From the NCBI GenBank assembly GCA_039925965.1, contig JBDSXW010000059.1, positions 74,994 to 138,993 on the forward strand: 64,000 bases of DNA. Direction: 5' to 3'. Source of the DNA: JAZKFT01 sp039925965 (GTDB lineage: Bacteria; Bacteroidota; Bacteroidia; Chitinophagales; Chitinophagaceae). The translations under genes were made by a program, and so were the position numbers. This document shows, piece by piece, positions 33,880 to 43,014 of the stretch (its first letter is position 1; the number at the start of each line of letters is the position of its first letter). The notes beneath the pieces are model-generated. The model saw nothing but the letters and a program-made list of their open reading frames with translations. It was not told where the DNA came from and searched no databases.

Positions 33880-34824
33880 CTACTTTAATCCCTCTTGTAT
33901 CTTTCTCACAAAAGCTTCGGTAACATTAACCAGGGACGCTATTGTAGCAATGGAAAAGTCGGTATTGCCTAAGAGGCTCTCTACGAATTGTATATCCCTC
34001 AAACGCTGACCTTTTTCCATACCTTTTTCCATACCTTTTTCCATACCTTCCTCTCTACCTTTTTCAAGCCCTTCCTCTTCCGCTATCATTTTTATAGTTT
34101 CGACAATTCCCATGGCATTTACTTTACCTGTTAAGAAATCTATTTGCTTGTCGAAGTTAATATTTATCTCCCGATTTTCGACGTAAAGGAAATTTTTAAG
34201 GAAATAAAGGAACACTTCTATTTTTTGATTGCTGTATTTTTTACTGCCAATCAATGCTTTAGCAATAGCCAACCTAGTATCACTTAATTCTTGCTGCGGA
34301 ATTTTTAGTAATGCCTTTTGGGCAGCCAGGACGACCAATGCGAACGGATTGTTCATCGCTATTAGTGCTGTCTCTGAATGATCCAATACATGATAGTAAT
34401 TGTATTCGTACAAAACACTGGTGCCCAAAAGAGCTTCGGAAAATTGACTGACCGGTGGTCGGTTTTTGCCGGTAAAAACTGCAATAGCAGTGATTCCGGT
34501 TTCGTACCTGTCGTAAATGCGGTAGAAGTATCGGAACATTCTTTTAGGGAAACCATCTTTTGCATCAGCCTGTATTTCGATGTGCACCAGGATACATTTT
34601 TCGGTGCCATCTAACAACCAGACCTTCACCAGCATATCAGCTTCTCTGGTGCCACCGTTCTTTTCTAAATCTGGAAAGAGTTCCCGGAGTTCCTTATCCA
34701 TAAAGGTAAATCCCTTGCCTAAATCAAAAATATTATCAGCCCCGGGAAAGAAAAAATACAGCAGATACTGGAAGGTTTCCTCAAATGCCGCCTTTAGTAA
34801 AATGTCATTCTTTTTCCGCGGCAT
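33880..34824 (-). CDS. Rpn-family PD-(D/E)XK nuclease (recombination-promoting nuclease/putative transposase)
   Basis: This 314-residue protein matches the Rpn (YhgA/PDDEXK_2) family. Catalytic residues are visible in READMLVKVWLLDGT (Asp) and ILVHIEIQAD (the E-x-Q pair). In Escherichia coli, Rpn proteins are DNA endonucleases that raise RecA-independent recombination; other members are tied to transposons or phage defence. The C-terminal part has a coiled EEEGLEKGREEGMEKG stretch made of 12-bp DNA repeats, then a helical end. A paralogue lies at 49720. The upstream neighbour on the same strand is prs. Confidence 0.85.
   Translation of the reverse strand: MPRKKNDILLKAAFEETFQYLLYFFFPGADNIFDLGKGFTFMDKELRELFPDLEKNGGTREADMLVKVWLLDGTEKCILVHIEIQADAKDGFPKRMFRYFYRIYDRYETGITAIAVFTGKNRPPVSQFSEALLGTSVLYEYNYYHVLDHSETALIAMNNPFALVVLAAQKALLKIPQQELSDTRLAIAKALIGSKKYSNQKIEVFLYFLKNFLYVENREININFDKQIDFLTGKVNAMGIVETIKMIAEEEGLEKGREEGMEKGMEKGMEKGQRLRDIQFVESLLGNTDFSIATIASLVNVTEAFVRKIQEGLK
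34011..34055 (-). repeat. 12-bp tandem repeat inside the Rpn-type gene (GMEK units)
   Basis: Near-identical 12-bp units encode repeated Gly-Met-Glu-Lys. Unit number could vary by slippage without breaking the frame, changing the length of the linker before the C-terminal segment. Confidence 0.75.
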
Positions 34825-34872
34825 ATGGATAATTTATTAATTGCTGGAAAGCCTTTTTTAGCCCCGATTAGA

Positions 34873-35823
34873 CTAATGCTTCCTGTTATGACTATGAATA
34901 AACAACCCATGAATGCTCTTGTTCTCAAAAGCATTACGAATAGCGATCGCAAAAAGATCAGCCACCGAAAGCACTTTGATCTTGGACGATGACTGGCGTA
35001 ATGGAATCGTGTCGCACACCACCAATTCTTCCAGTACACTGTTCTCAATATTTTCATAGGCTTTACCGCTCAAAACCGGGTGTGTACACATAGCCCTCAC
35101 ACTACGTGCACCCTTGTCTTTCAGCAGGCCGGCACTTTTTGCAAGCGTGCCGCCGGTGTCGCAGATATCGTCGATCAACACGATATCCCTGCCGGCCACC
35201 TCTCCGATTACGGTCATGCTGGCGATCTCATTGGCGCGTTTGCGGTGTTTGTCGCAGATTACCATTTCGGCATTAAAATAACTGGCCACTTCTCTAACCC
35301 GGTTGGTACTGCCCACGTCGGGGGCGGCAAATGTGAGATTTTCGAGGTTGAGATTTTCTATGTATGGAATAAAGATAGCCGAGCTGTCCAGGTGATCCAC
35401 CGGGATATCAAAATAGCCTTGAATTTGGGGGGCATGGAGGTCCATTGTGATGATCCTGTCGGCCCCGGCGGCGGTAAGCATATTGGCAACCAGCTTAGAG
35501 CCGATGGCCACCCTTGGGCGGTCTTTCTTGTCCTGGCGGCTAAAGCCATAATAGGGCATTACCGCTATCACTTTGTAAGCCGAAGCACGCCTGGCGGCAT
35601 CGATCATCAGCAACAGTTCCATCAGGTTATCGGTAGGCGCAAAAGTGCTTTGGATTAAAAAAACATAATCGCCCCTCACGCTTTCAAGGTACTCCACGCC
35701 AAATTCGCCATCGCTAAAGTGCTGGATATTTACGGCACCTGGTTTGGTGCCAAAACTGCTGCAAATTTTTTCTGCCAGGTACTGAGATTTTAAACCAGAA
35801 AATATTCTTGCATGTTCACTCAT
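34873..35823 (-). CDS. prs: Ribose-phosphate pyrophosphokinase
   Basis: This 316-residue protein carries FSDGEFGVEYLESVRGDYVF near the N-terminus and MPYYGFSRQDKKDRPRVAIG, the ATP-binding flexible-loop region. DIVLIDDICDTGGTLAKSA is the PRPP-binding loop. It makes PRPP from ribose-5-phosphate and ATP for nucleotide, His and Trp synthesis. It stands divergent to radC, with the start codons 140 bases apart. Confidence 0.93.
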   Translation of the reverse strand: MSEHARIFSGLKSQYLAEKICSSFGTKPGAVNIQHFSDGEFGVEYLESVRGDYVFLIQSTFAPTDNLMELLLMIDAARRASAYKVIAVMPYYGFSRQDKKDRPRVAIGSKLVANMLTAAGADRIITMDLHAPQIQGYFDIPVDHLDSSAIFIPYIENLNLENLTFAAPDVGSTNRVREVASYFNAEMVICDKHRKRANEIASMTVIGEVAGRDIVLIDDICDTGGTLAKSAGLLKDKGARSVRAMCTHPVLSGKAYENIENSVLEELVVCDTIPLRQSSSKIKVLSVADLFAIAIRNAFENKSIHGLFIHSHNRKH

Positions 35824-35966
35824 AAGATAGGATTGGCTGTGTTGTAAAGTTACTGATCGAAGTTTCCGGCTGCCGGCTTATCGGTGTATTAACTTTTAAT
35901 CGGTATGTCTGAACCTTTATATTGCTGCGAAGATATTGGTTTGAACCGGCCATCAAAAAATGATCC

Positions 35967-36668
35967 ATGGAAAATATACATACCATTGCTAACAGCATAA
36001 AAAACTGGGCCGAAGATGATCGTCCACGTGAGAAACTGGTGCAAAAGGGACCGGCCGCACTCAGCAACAGCGAATTACTCGCGATTTTGATCAATAATGG
36101 TACCCGAAACAAGTCGGCGATCGACCTGGCAAAGGAAATTCTAAAGCTGGGGAAGGATAATTTAAACGAACTGGGCAAACAGGGTGTAAAAGACTTTCAG
36201 AAAGTAAAAGGCATTGGCACTGCAAAGGCCGTAACCATCGCGGCCGCATTGGAAATAGGTCGCCGGAGGCAGGGGGCGGAAGCTTTGGAAAAGCCTTCTA
36301 TGACTAGCAGTCGCACCATTGCCCAATACCTGCAAAGCATTTTGCAGGATGAGATAAAAGAAGTATTTGTAGTGTTGTTTTTGAACGCGGCTAATAAAAT
36401 AAACGGCTATCAGATCATCAGCAGTGGTGGCATTACCGGCACGGTAGCCGATCCCAGGATTATCATCAAAAAGGCGCTGGAGGAAAATGCCACCCGCATC
36501 GTATTGTCGCATAATCATCCTTCGGGCAGCACCCGCCCAAGCGAAGCGGATATTTCATTAACCAAAAAAATTAAAGAAGCTTCCGGTCTCATGGATATTC
36601 AGGTATTGGATCATATCATTATCGGGAACGACAAGTACTATAGTTTTGCGGATGAAGGGCTGATGTAA
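35967..36668 (+). CDS. radC: RadC-family JAB-domain protein
   Basis: The 233 residues contain a helix-hairpin-helix (VKGIGTAKAVTIAAALEIGRR, about 80-100) and a C-terminal MPN/JAMM domain with SHNHPSGSTRPSEADI: H182, H184 and D195 are the metal ligands. RadC was named for DNA repair, but that role is not supported in later work. JAMM chemistry suggests a metal-dependent isopeptidase or nuclease. Many copies ride on mobile elements; this one has the full-length form usual for the chromosomal copy. A GTCAAT array follows. Confidence 0.9.
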   Translation: MENIHTIANSIKNWAEDDRPREKLVQKGPAALSNSELLAILINNGTRNKSAIDLAKEILKLGKDNLNELGKQGVKDFQKVKGIGTAKAVTIAAALEIGRRRQGAEALEKPSMTSSRTIAQYLQSILQDEIKEVFVVLFLNAANKINGYQIISSGGITGTVADPRIIIKKALEENATRIVLSHNHPSGSTRPSEADISLTKKIKEASGLMDIQVLDHIIIGNDKYYSFADEGLM

Positions 36669-36679
36669 TTTCGTGTGGA

Positions 36680-36760
36680 ATTGGTCCTTGGGTCAATAGT
36701 CAAAAGTCAATGGTCATTTGCCAAATTAATAGCACGTGCATAATGACAAATTGACTAATA
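36680..36760. repeat. 7-bp periodic element with inverted arms (core CAATAGT)
   Basis: The left arm at 36680-36728 has seven 7-bp units in phase (CAATAGT, CAAAAGT, CAATGGT). The right arm at about 36736-36760 holds words in the opposite orientation (AATGACAAATTGACTAAT). It belongs to the GTCAAT word family, but the period is 7 here while it is 8 at 12826 and 18706. Confidence 0.65.
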
Positions 36761-36853
36761 TCCGGGAAATCGAAAAGACGCTTATTTCACTTTTCACTTT
36801 GCCGCCAAGAGTAGTTATGCATCTCATTCATTTACCTTCACCTTCAACCACCG

Positions 36854-37291
36854 ATGCCCAAATTAGTACTCGATAACGATCTCATTGCTGAAGCATTTTT
36901 CGAAAATACCTGCCTGCTCGGTGTGGTGGCTTCCATGGAAGATTATCATTTCTGCAACCTGGTAAAACATGAACTGGGATTTGATTTTAGAAACGACCTG
37001 TCTTCTGAGATCGCATTTACCAAAAGGGCCCGTAAATATTATTTCTCCGTGTTTAAATACCAGGAAGCCAACTCTTCCGTGGTGCATTATATCTATGCCA
37101 ACAAATGCGATGGCGACCTTCTGTTACCTGAATTTAAGCACCTGGATTTTGTATGGCTTATTTGTGTGGGAGAGGGGTATACTTATCCTATTCAACAACT
37201 GATGCAGGCTGTAAAAGCCATTAAAGGCGTTCAACTTATTACGGAGTTAACCAACGAAAAAATTAAAAACAAGCAACACCTGGTGCTGTAA
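36854..37291 (+). CDS. IPExxxVDY-type protein
   Basis: This 145-residue protein has LLLPEFKHLDFVWLI at about 93-107. This matches the PE-x3-4-(V/L)-D-(Y/F) signature that names the IPExxxVDY family of Bacteroidota. The family is small, cytoplasmic and of unknown function. The N-terminal half contains ENTCLLGVVASMEDYHFCNLV and the C-terminus is basic (KNKQHLVL). It stands between two repeat elements. Confidence 0.65.
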   Translation: MPKLVLDNDLIAEAFFENTCLLGVVASMEDYHFCNLVKHELGFDFRNDLSSEIAFTKRARKYYFSVFKYQEANSSVVHYIYANKCDGDLLLPEFKHLDFVWLICVGEGYTYPIQQLMQAVKAIKGVQLITELTNEKIKNKQHLVL

Positions 37292-37295
37292 AGAA

Positions 37296-37504
37296 AGGTT
37301 CAAGGTTCAAGGCTCAGGGTTCAAGGTTTATTTTACGAGTTCACGGGTTCACAAGTTCGTTGAGGCAGTTTTCACGACAAATACCAGCCTTTTGAACAGG
37401 CTGGCTGGTAAACCATTGACTATCAAAAATGTAAACCCTTGAACTCGTCAACTTTTGGAAAAGGAACCTTACATTAAACCCGCTACCTTACACCTTAAAT
37501 CTCA
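37296..37504. repeat. Composite periodic element (7-bp, then 8-bp words, inverted arm, then ACCTTA array)
   Basis: The element starts 4 bases after the upstream stop codon. Five 7-bp units of the AGGTTCA type lie at 37296-37330, then three 8-bp units ending GTTC at 37335-37358. An opposite arm with GTTCAAGG/GTTTAC words on the minus strand lies at 37431-37458. An 8-bp CCTTACAC-like array runs at 37464-37504 and ends 5 bases before the next ATG. Words are shared with 19685, 23626 and 9661. Confidence 0.65.
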
Positions 37505-37509
37505 AAAAA

Positions 37510-37743
37510 ATGTGGCAGGAAACAGATAACAAACTATACTGTAAGTTTAAGTTTAAAGACTTTAGTGAGGCCTTTGCCTTTATGACCCGTGTGGCACTGG
37601 AAGCAGAAAAAGCCAATCATCATCCTACGTGGACCAACACGTATAATACTGTTGAGGTATGGCTGAATACCCATGATGCAGGTGATGTGATAACCGAAAA
37701 AGACCATCAGCTTTCAAAGGCTATTGACAAAATCGCAGGCTGA
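37510..37743 (+). CDS. 4a-hydroxytetrahydrobiopterin dehydratase (pterin carbinolamine dehydratase)
   Basis: This 77-residue protein is of the PCD/DCoH family: FKDFSEAFAFMTRVALEAEKANHHPTW, with the HHP motif at about 37-39, then TVEVWLNTHDAGDVITEKDHQLS. It dehydrates 4a-hydroxytetrahydrobiopterin after aromatic amino acid hydroxylation. It is shorter at the N-terminus than many members. No hydroxylase gene is adjacent. Confidence 0.88.
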   Translation: MWQETDNKLYCKFKFKDFSEAFAFMTRVALEAEKANHHPTWTNTYNTVEVWLNTHDAGDVITEKDHQLSKAIDKIAG

Positions 37744-37879
37744 TCATCGCTGTTTATAACTGCCCCCTGTAAAATCGGCCATAGATGTGAATTCAGCGCC
37801 ACTTAGCGTTAGCTGGGCATCGGCAATAAGCACGTTTATGAAAGCAATGCCAGTAGCATTAGTTTTTTCATGAATCCGG

Positions 37880-38935
37880 TTAGGGATTTATGGTGACGGT
37901 GTGTGTGGTCAGTGTCACCATTTTGCCCACGGGCAGACACCTTTCTTCCATACCGTGCTGGCTGAGGATAGATTCCACTTCATCTTTTGCACCAGGTGAA
38001 ACCGAGATCAGCAAACCGCCACTGGTTTGCGGATCAGCCAATATCGCCTTTGAGAATTCATCCACTCCAGCAATTTTTTCACCATAGCTGTCCCAGTTGC
38101 GCCCTGTTCCGCCAGGAATGGACTTTTGCGCCACATACCAAGTGATATCTGCTGTAATAAAAGGGATGTTCTGTAAATCTATTTCCGCCGAAAGTCCGCT
38201 GCCTTCAGCCATTTCCACCAGGTGGCCCAGCAGGCCAAAGCCCGTAACATCTGTCATGGCATGTACGCCTTCGATATGACCCAATGCAGTGCCGGCTTTA
38301 TTCAGTTGCATCATCTGGTCTGCAGCTAGTGTTGTATGTTCTTTTTTGAGTATGCCTTTCTTTTCTGCTGTAGTTAAGATACCGACGCCCAATGGTTTTG
38401 TAAGGTAGAGCAGGTCTCCTTCCCGGGCGGTATTGTTCTGTTTTACGTTGTTGGTTGCTACAAGCCCATTTACTGCCAGGCCGAATATAGGTTCCGGGCT
38501 GTCGATGCTATGCCCGCCGGCTAGTGGAATACCTGCTTCAGCACAAATACTCCTGCTGCCTTCAATTACTTTTTGGGCTACTTCCGGCGGCAGCACATTA
38601 ATCGGCCAGCCCAGTATCGCAATTGCAAGGATCGGGTTGCCTCCCATGGCGTACACATCGCTGATCGCATTGGCACTGGCGATTCGTCCAAAATTGTAGG
38701 GATCATCCACGATGGGCATAAAAAAATCGGTCGTGGAGATCAGCGCAGTGCCATTGCCGAGATTGTACACGGCTGCATCGTCTTTACTGTGATTGCCCAC
38801 GATTAGGTTTTGATTGTCGGGCATCGCCAGGTTACTTTGTAAAATACGGTCCAGCATACCCGGAGCGATTTTGCAACCACAGCCTGCGCCGTGCGAATAT
38901 TGGGTGAGCCGTACCGGCGCTGTTATTGCATCCAT
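37880..38935 (-). CDS. selD: Selenide, water dikinase
   Basis: The 351 residues begin with the catalytic loop SHGAGCGCKIAP, with Cys where some species use selenocysteine. NAISDVYAMGGNPILAIAI and LTKPLGVGILTTAEKKG are AIR-synthase-fold motifs, and MTDVTGFGLLGHL and LADPQTSGGLL complete the family pattern. It makes selenophosphate from selenide and ATP. Neither selA/selB nor selenouridine synthase lies in this window, so the user of selenophosphate is not visible. Confidence 0.93.
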   Translation of the reverse strand: MDAITAPVRLTQYSHGAGCGCKIAPGMLDRILQSNLAMPDNQNLIVGNHSKDDAAVYNLGNGTALISTTDFFMPIVDDPYNFGRIASANAISDVYAMGGNPILAIAILGWPINVLPPEVAQKVIEGSRSICAEAGIPLAGGHSIDSPEPIFGLAVNGLVATNNVKQNNTAREGDLLYLTKPLGVGILTTAEKKGILKKEHTTLAADQMMQLNKAGTALGHIEGVHAMTDVTGFGLLGHLVEMAEGSGLSAEIDLQNIPFITADITWYVAQKSIPGGTGRNWDSYGEKIAGVDEFSKAILADPQTSGGLLISVSPGAKDEVESILSQHGMEERCLPVGKMVTLTTHTVTINP

Positions 38936-39024
38936 GGTTTTGGTTTTTTGAAAGCGGTGAAGTTAGCTTCAACTGCTGATGAATCCTTTCCTGATTGAGT
39001 TAACTTACAGCATAATTACAGCTT

Positions 39025-41079
39025 ATGAAAAATTTCTTTACGCTGGCTGCTTTAACGGCTTTATTATATAGCGGCACAGCCCAAACGGTCACCCGCGGTC
39101 CGTACCTGCAAATGGTGAATCAAACAAGTGCTACTATACGCTGGAGGACAGACGTGGCCACAACCAGCAAGGTGAACTACGGCACCACGGCCGGCTCACT
39201 CAGCCTCTCTATGTCTGATGCAACCAGTACGCTGGAACATGAATTGCGGGTAAATGGGCTTGGTACCAATACGAAATATTTTTATAGTATCGGCAGTACC
39301 ACTACCGTACTGGATGCCAATGGGGCCAACTGGTTTATTACCGCGCCAGATAATTCATTTAATAAAAAAATCCGGATTGCAGCCTTTGGTGATTGTGGTT
39401 TGCCGGCGGCGAACCGCACCAATGTACGGGATAAATACCTCAACTATATTGGCAACACGCCAACGGATGTTTGGCTCCTGCTCGGGGACAATGCCTATTT
39501 CTCCGGTTATGATTATGAATACCAGACGGGTTTTTTTGATGGGTACAAAGACAATATGCTGCGCAACCATCCCTTGTTTCCTGCACCGGGCAACCACGAT
39601 TATCGCAATGATCAGGCCTTTGCATCAGACCGGACGACCGTGGACTACTATAAGAATTTTACCCTGCCAAAAAATGCGGAGTGCGGCGGTGTAGCCAGCA
39701 ATACCGAAGCTTATTATTCCTTCGATTGGGGCAATGTTCATTTCCTTTCGTTGGACAGTTATGGAAAGGAAGATGCCAATACGACCAGGCTATATGATAC
39801 CCTCGGTGAGCAGGTTACCTGGATCAAACTAGACCTCGCAGCGACTACAAAAAAATGGGTGATCGCCTATTTTCACCACCCGCCTTTTACCCGAAGCAGC
39901 CACAATAGTGATACGGAAGGCGAGTTGATTGCCATCCGCCAGAATTTTATCCGCATCCTGGAACGATATGGCGTAGACCTGGTGTTGTGTGGACATAGCC
40001 ATGCGTACGAACGTAGTTATTTGCTCAAAGGCTATTACACCAATCAGCCCTCTTTTGTAAAAGCCATGCATACGGCAGACTCCTCCAGTGCCAAATATGA
40101 TGCGAGCCCGAATTCATGCCCTTATCATTACGATAACGGTAAATACCAACATGGTACTGTCTATGTGGTGAGTGGGTCCGCTGGTCAGGGCGACGTAATA
40201 GGTGCGGGCATGAGCGCGTTACCCTTTGTGTATGGCGGTGGCAGCGCCGGTGGTAGCTCGTTTATAGAGGTGGATGATAAGCGCCTTGACCTAAAAATGA
40301 TTGGGTCAGATGGCGGAATCAAGGATCAGTTTACCATTTTAAAAGATGTCAATAAAGTGACGGATATGAATATTTCATCCGGCGATAACACATCGCTAAC
40401 GGCTTCCTGGCCGGGCAATTATGTATGGAGTACCGGCGCTGCCACGAAGGCCATAACGGTAGCGCCAACGGTAAGTACCAGCTATACAGTAAATGACAAC
40501 CTGAACTGCCTGAAAGATAGCTTCCGGGTTTCAGTTGCGACTATTCTGCCCTTACTACTGCGGTCCTTTAGCGGGACCGTTGCAAACCAGCACCCGGTGT
40601 TAACCTGGATTACAGCCCAGGAATTGAACCTTGGTCATTTTGATGTGCAGCGGCTTACCAACGGACGGTTTGCCGATATTGCCAGGGTGGTTTCCAAAGG
40701 GAATAGCGCCAATGGGTTTACTTATACCTACGAAGACGCTGGGGCAGGCGAAGGAGCTCAGCAGTATCGTTTGCAAATGGTGGATCTCAGTGGGAGTGTT
40801 TCCTGGTCGGCGGTAGTTTCAGTTGTTGCCGGAAATAAAAAGGAGCCCTTTACAATTTATCCGGAAATCATTGAGCCGGGCTCCAGTGTTCAGATCAGGA
40901 CGGACCTTCATAGGCATTTTACGGTGGAGGTAACAGACGCCAGTGGCAAACTGGCATGGCATGCTTCCTCCAGTTCTTCGATTATTATTCCCGGGAACGT
41001 TTTTACTGGAATGGGTGTTTACCTGGTATCCGTTCAAAGCAGTGGCCAGCGTTGGGTGAAAAAGGTATTGGTGCGGTAA
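39025..41079 (+). CDS. Secreted purple-acid-phosphatase-like metallophosphoesterase with T9SS tail
   Basis: The 684 residues start with a signal peptide (MKNFFTLAALTALLYSGTAQ). A fibronectin-like domain follows (RGPYLQMVNQTSATIRWRTD, about 25-110), as in purple acid phosphatases. The metallophosphoesterase core has AAFGDCG, LLGDNAY, GNHDY, FHHPPFT and GHSHAYER as metal ligands. The last 90 residues form a sorting-type beta domain (FTIYPEIIEPGSSVQIRT to VKKVLVR), so the enzyme is probably exported by the type IX system. It should release phosphate from organic esters outside the cell. Confidence 0.88.
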   Translation: MKNFFTLAALTALLYSGTAQTVTRGPYLQMVNQTSATIRWRTDVATTSKVNYGTTAGSLSLSMSDATSTLEHELRVNGLGTNTKYFYSIGSTTTVLDANGANWFITAPDNSFNKKIRIAAFGDCGLPAANRTNVRDKYLNYIGNTPTDVWLLLGDNAYFSGYDYEYQTGFFDGYKDNMLRNHPLFPAPGNHDYRNDQAFASDRTTVDYYKNFTLPKNAECGGVASNTEAYYSFDWGNVHFLSLDSYGKEDANTTRLYDTLGEQVTWIKLDLAATTKKWVIAYFHHPPFTRSSHNSDTEGELIAIRQNFIRILERYGVDLVLCGHSHAYERSYLLKGYYTNQPSFVKAMHTADSSSAKYDASPNSCPYHYDNGKYQHGTVYVVSGSAGQGDVIGAGMSALPFVYGGGSAGGSSFIEVDDKRLDLKMIGSDGGIKDQFTILKDVNKVTDMNISSGDNTSLTASWPGNYVWSTGAATKAITVAPTVSTSYTVNDNLNCLKDSFRVSVATILPLLLRSFSGTVANQHPVLTWITAQELNLGHFDVQRLTNGRFADIARVVSKGNSANGFTYTYEDAGAGEGAQQYRLQMVDLSGSVSWSAVVSVVAGNKKEPFTIYPEIIEPGSSVQIRTDLHRHFTVEVTDASGKLAWHASSSSSIIIPGNVFTGMGVYLVSVQSSGQRWVKKVLVR

Positions 41080-41201
41080 TGGGTTATTCATTGTTGCGTT
41101 ACCCATGTACAACCTGTTTCTGCAGGCAATTGTGGCTTGTGTATGTTTTCGGCGACACTGCTGAACGCATTTCACTATTTTGCAAAAAATAAAACTGACT
41201 G

Positions 41202-42560
41202 ATGAAAAAATTGATGAGCGTTTTACTGGTGTGTGCCAGTCTTGGCATACAGGCCCAGAATAACGATACGGTTACCCTGAAAAATATTGCCACCGATATT
41301 CTTAAAAATGGAACGGCTTATGAGAACCTGCGCTACCTGTGCAAGCAGATTGGTCCGCGGCTTAGTGGTAGCGACAATGCTCAAAAGGCGGTAGAAGCTA
41401 CTGCAAGGATGCTGAAAGAAGCGGGTGCAGATACTGTTTACCTCCAACCCTGCATGGTGCCGCATTGGGTACGCGGCAAAAAGGAAGAAGCAACGATTCG
41501 TTACGCTGGTGGCAAAAAAGACCTGCAAGTATGTGCGCTGGGTGGAAGTATTGGTACCCCTAAAAAAGGTCTTAATGCTGAAGTGATCGAAGTGCAGTCG
41601 TTTTACGAATTAGAAAAAATGAAGCTGGAAGATGTGAAGGGTAAGATCGTTTTTTTCAATTACCCGATGCAGCCGCAACTGATTAATGGCGGTTACGGTG
41701 ATGCGGTACGGTATCGAGGAAACGGCCCGGTGGCCGCGGCAAAAAAGGGTGCTATTGCTACCATGGTGCGCAGTGTAACGTATGCGTTAGATAACAACCC
41801 GCATACTGGTGCCACCCATTACGATGATTCGGTAATGAAGATACCTGCCATCGCCTGTAGTACCATGGATGCCGAATGGTTAAGTAACCTGTTGAAAACA
41901 GAACAGCATGTAAAACTCTCTATCAAAATGAGTTGCGAGACCCTGCCAGATGCACCGAGTTTTAACGTGATCGGAGAAATTCGTGGCAGCCAGACGCCGC
42001 AAGAATTCATTACCTGCGGCGGCCACCTGGATAGTTGGGATTTGGCCGAAGGCGCAAACGATGACGGCACCGGTGTAACGCAAGCCATTGAAATGATACG
42101 GGCCATTAAAGCCCTGGATTTAAAGCCGAAGCGCACCATCCGGGCCGTGATGTTTATGAATGAAGAAAACGGTACCCGTGGTGCTAATAAATACGCTGAC
42201 CTGGCTGTGCAGAATAGCGAAAAACATGTATTTGCGATCGAAAGCGACGAAGGTGGCGCAGGCTGCATCAGCATTGGTGTGGATGGCAAGCCGGAGCAAC
42301 AGGCAAAATTCAGAACCTGGCTTGGATTATTTAAACCATACGGTGTGCTGGACATGCCCGATGGCGGTGGCGGTACCGATATTGGACCGTTGAAAAAATT
42401 GGGTACGGTCATGGGCAGCATTAACCCCGGTGGCCAACGCTATTTCGATCATCATCATGCACCTAATGATGTGTTCGAATCGGTAAACAAACGCGAGTTG
42501 GAATTGGGTGCGATTGCGATGACGGGTATTGTTTGGTTGGTGAGTGAGTACGGGTTGTAG
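41202..42560 (+). CDS. Exported M28-family aminopeptidase
   Basis: The 452 residues begin with a signal peptide (MKKLMSVLLVCASLGIQAQ). A PA-like inserted domain lies in the N-terminal half. The co-catalytic zinc site is read from CGGHLDSWDLAEGANDDGTG (His, Asp), MFMNEENGTRG (the Glu pair), SDEGG and FDHHHAPND (last His). The closest type is the carboxypeptidase Q/M28 group. It should cleave dipeptides or N-terminal residues in the periplasm. Its stop codon directly touches the heptamer arm at 42561. A TATTTTG box lies 20 bases before the start. Confidence 0.9.
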   Translation: MKKLMSVLLVCASLGIQAQNNDTVTLKNIATDILKNGTAYENLRYLCKQIGPRLSGSDNAQKAVEATARMLKEAGADTVYLQPCMVPHWVRGKKEEATIRYAGGKKDLQVCALGGSIGTPKKGLNAEVIEVQSFYELEKMKLEDVKGKIVFFNYPMQPQLINGGYGDAVRYRGNGPVAAAKKGAIATMVRSVTYALDNNPHTGATHYDDSVMKIPAIACSTMDAEWLSNLLKTEQHVKLSIKMSCETLPDAPSFNVIGEIRGSQTPQEFITCGGHLDSWDLAEGANDDGTGVTQAIEMIRAIKALDLKPKRTIRAVMFMNEENGTRGANKYADLAVQNSEKHVFAIESDEGGAGCISIGVDGKPEQQAKFRTWLGLFKPYGVLDMPDGGGGTDIGPLKKLGTVMGSINPGGQRYFDHHHAPNDVFESVNKRELELGAIAMTGIVWLVSEYGL

Positions 42561-42595
42561 TGGGATTAGGGAATGGGGATTGGGGATTAGGGATT
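42561..42595 (+). repeat. Heptamer inverted arm, left (GGGGATT)
   Basis: Five 7-bp units in phase (GGGGATT, AGGGATT and one AGGGAAT variant), starting at the base after the M28 peptidase stop codon and ending 26 bases before the S23 gene. With the arm at 43015-43042 it forms near-perfect terminal inverted repeats around one gene. Confidence 0.9.
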
Positions 42596-42621
42596 AGTTG
42601 CTCATTTAGTCGTTATATATT

Positions 42622-43002
42622 ATGGAAGAAGTAAATCATCAGGGTTTTACAGAACTTGAGGTTTGGAAGAAGGCAAGGATTTTTAAAAATGAAATAAAGG
42701 AATTGGTAGGAACATTTCCTATTGAAGAAAAATTTAGGTTGATAGACCAACTGATTCGGTGCTCAAGAGGTATCAATGCTGTTATAGCTGAAGGCTATGG
42801 GAGATATACTTTTAAAGACCAGTTGCACTTCTGCATTATCGCAAGAGGGTCTTTATATGAATCTCTAAATCATCTTATTGATGCTTTTGATTGCAAATAT
42901 ATAGATGATGCTAAGTTGGTTTATTTTAAGAAAATGATTGATGAGGTGGCTAAACTTTTAAACGGGTACATCAACTATCTGAGAAGAAATCTAAAAAAGT
43001 AG
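42622..43002 (+). CDS. Four-helix-bundle protein (S23/IVP family)
   Basis: This 126-residue protein has the family pattern: FTELEVWKKARIFKNEIKEL, IRCSRGINAVIAEGYGRYT and RGSLYESLNHLIDAF, then a basic C-terminus (YLRRNLKK). The family was named from proteins encoded in 23S rRNA intervening sequences; it includes Avd, the accessory protein of diversity-generating retroelements, which forms a pentamer and binds nucleic acid. This gene is not inside rRNA and no reverse transcriptase is nearby. It is enclosed by inverted heptamer arms on both sides. A nucleic-acid-binding role tied to those repeats is an inference. Confidence 0.88.
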   Translation: MEEVNHQGFTELEVWKKARIFKNEIKELVGTFPIEEKFRLIDQLIRCSRGINAVIAEGYGRYTFKDQLHFCIIARGSLYESLNHLIDAFDCKYIDDAKLVYFKKMIDEVAKLLNGYINYLRRNLKK

Positions 43003-43014
43003 AAGTCTTAAACT

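Noticed and set aside
34380..34840. Plus-strand frames opposite the first Rpn gene
   Set aside because: Antisense shadows; the minus-strand frame has the nuclease motifs.
38880..38910. Selenocysteine codon in SelD
   Set aside because: The catalytic position is read as an ordinary Cys codon; no TGA is present.
42622..43002. Diversity-generating retroelement
   Set aside because: Although the S23 protein is related to Avd, there is no reverse transcriptase and no template/variable repeat pair nearby.
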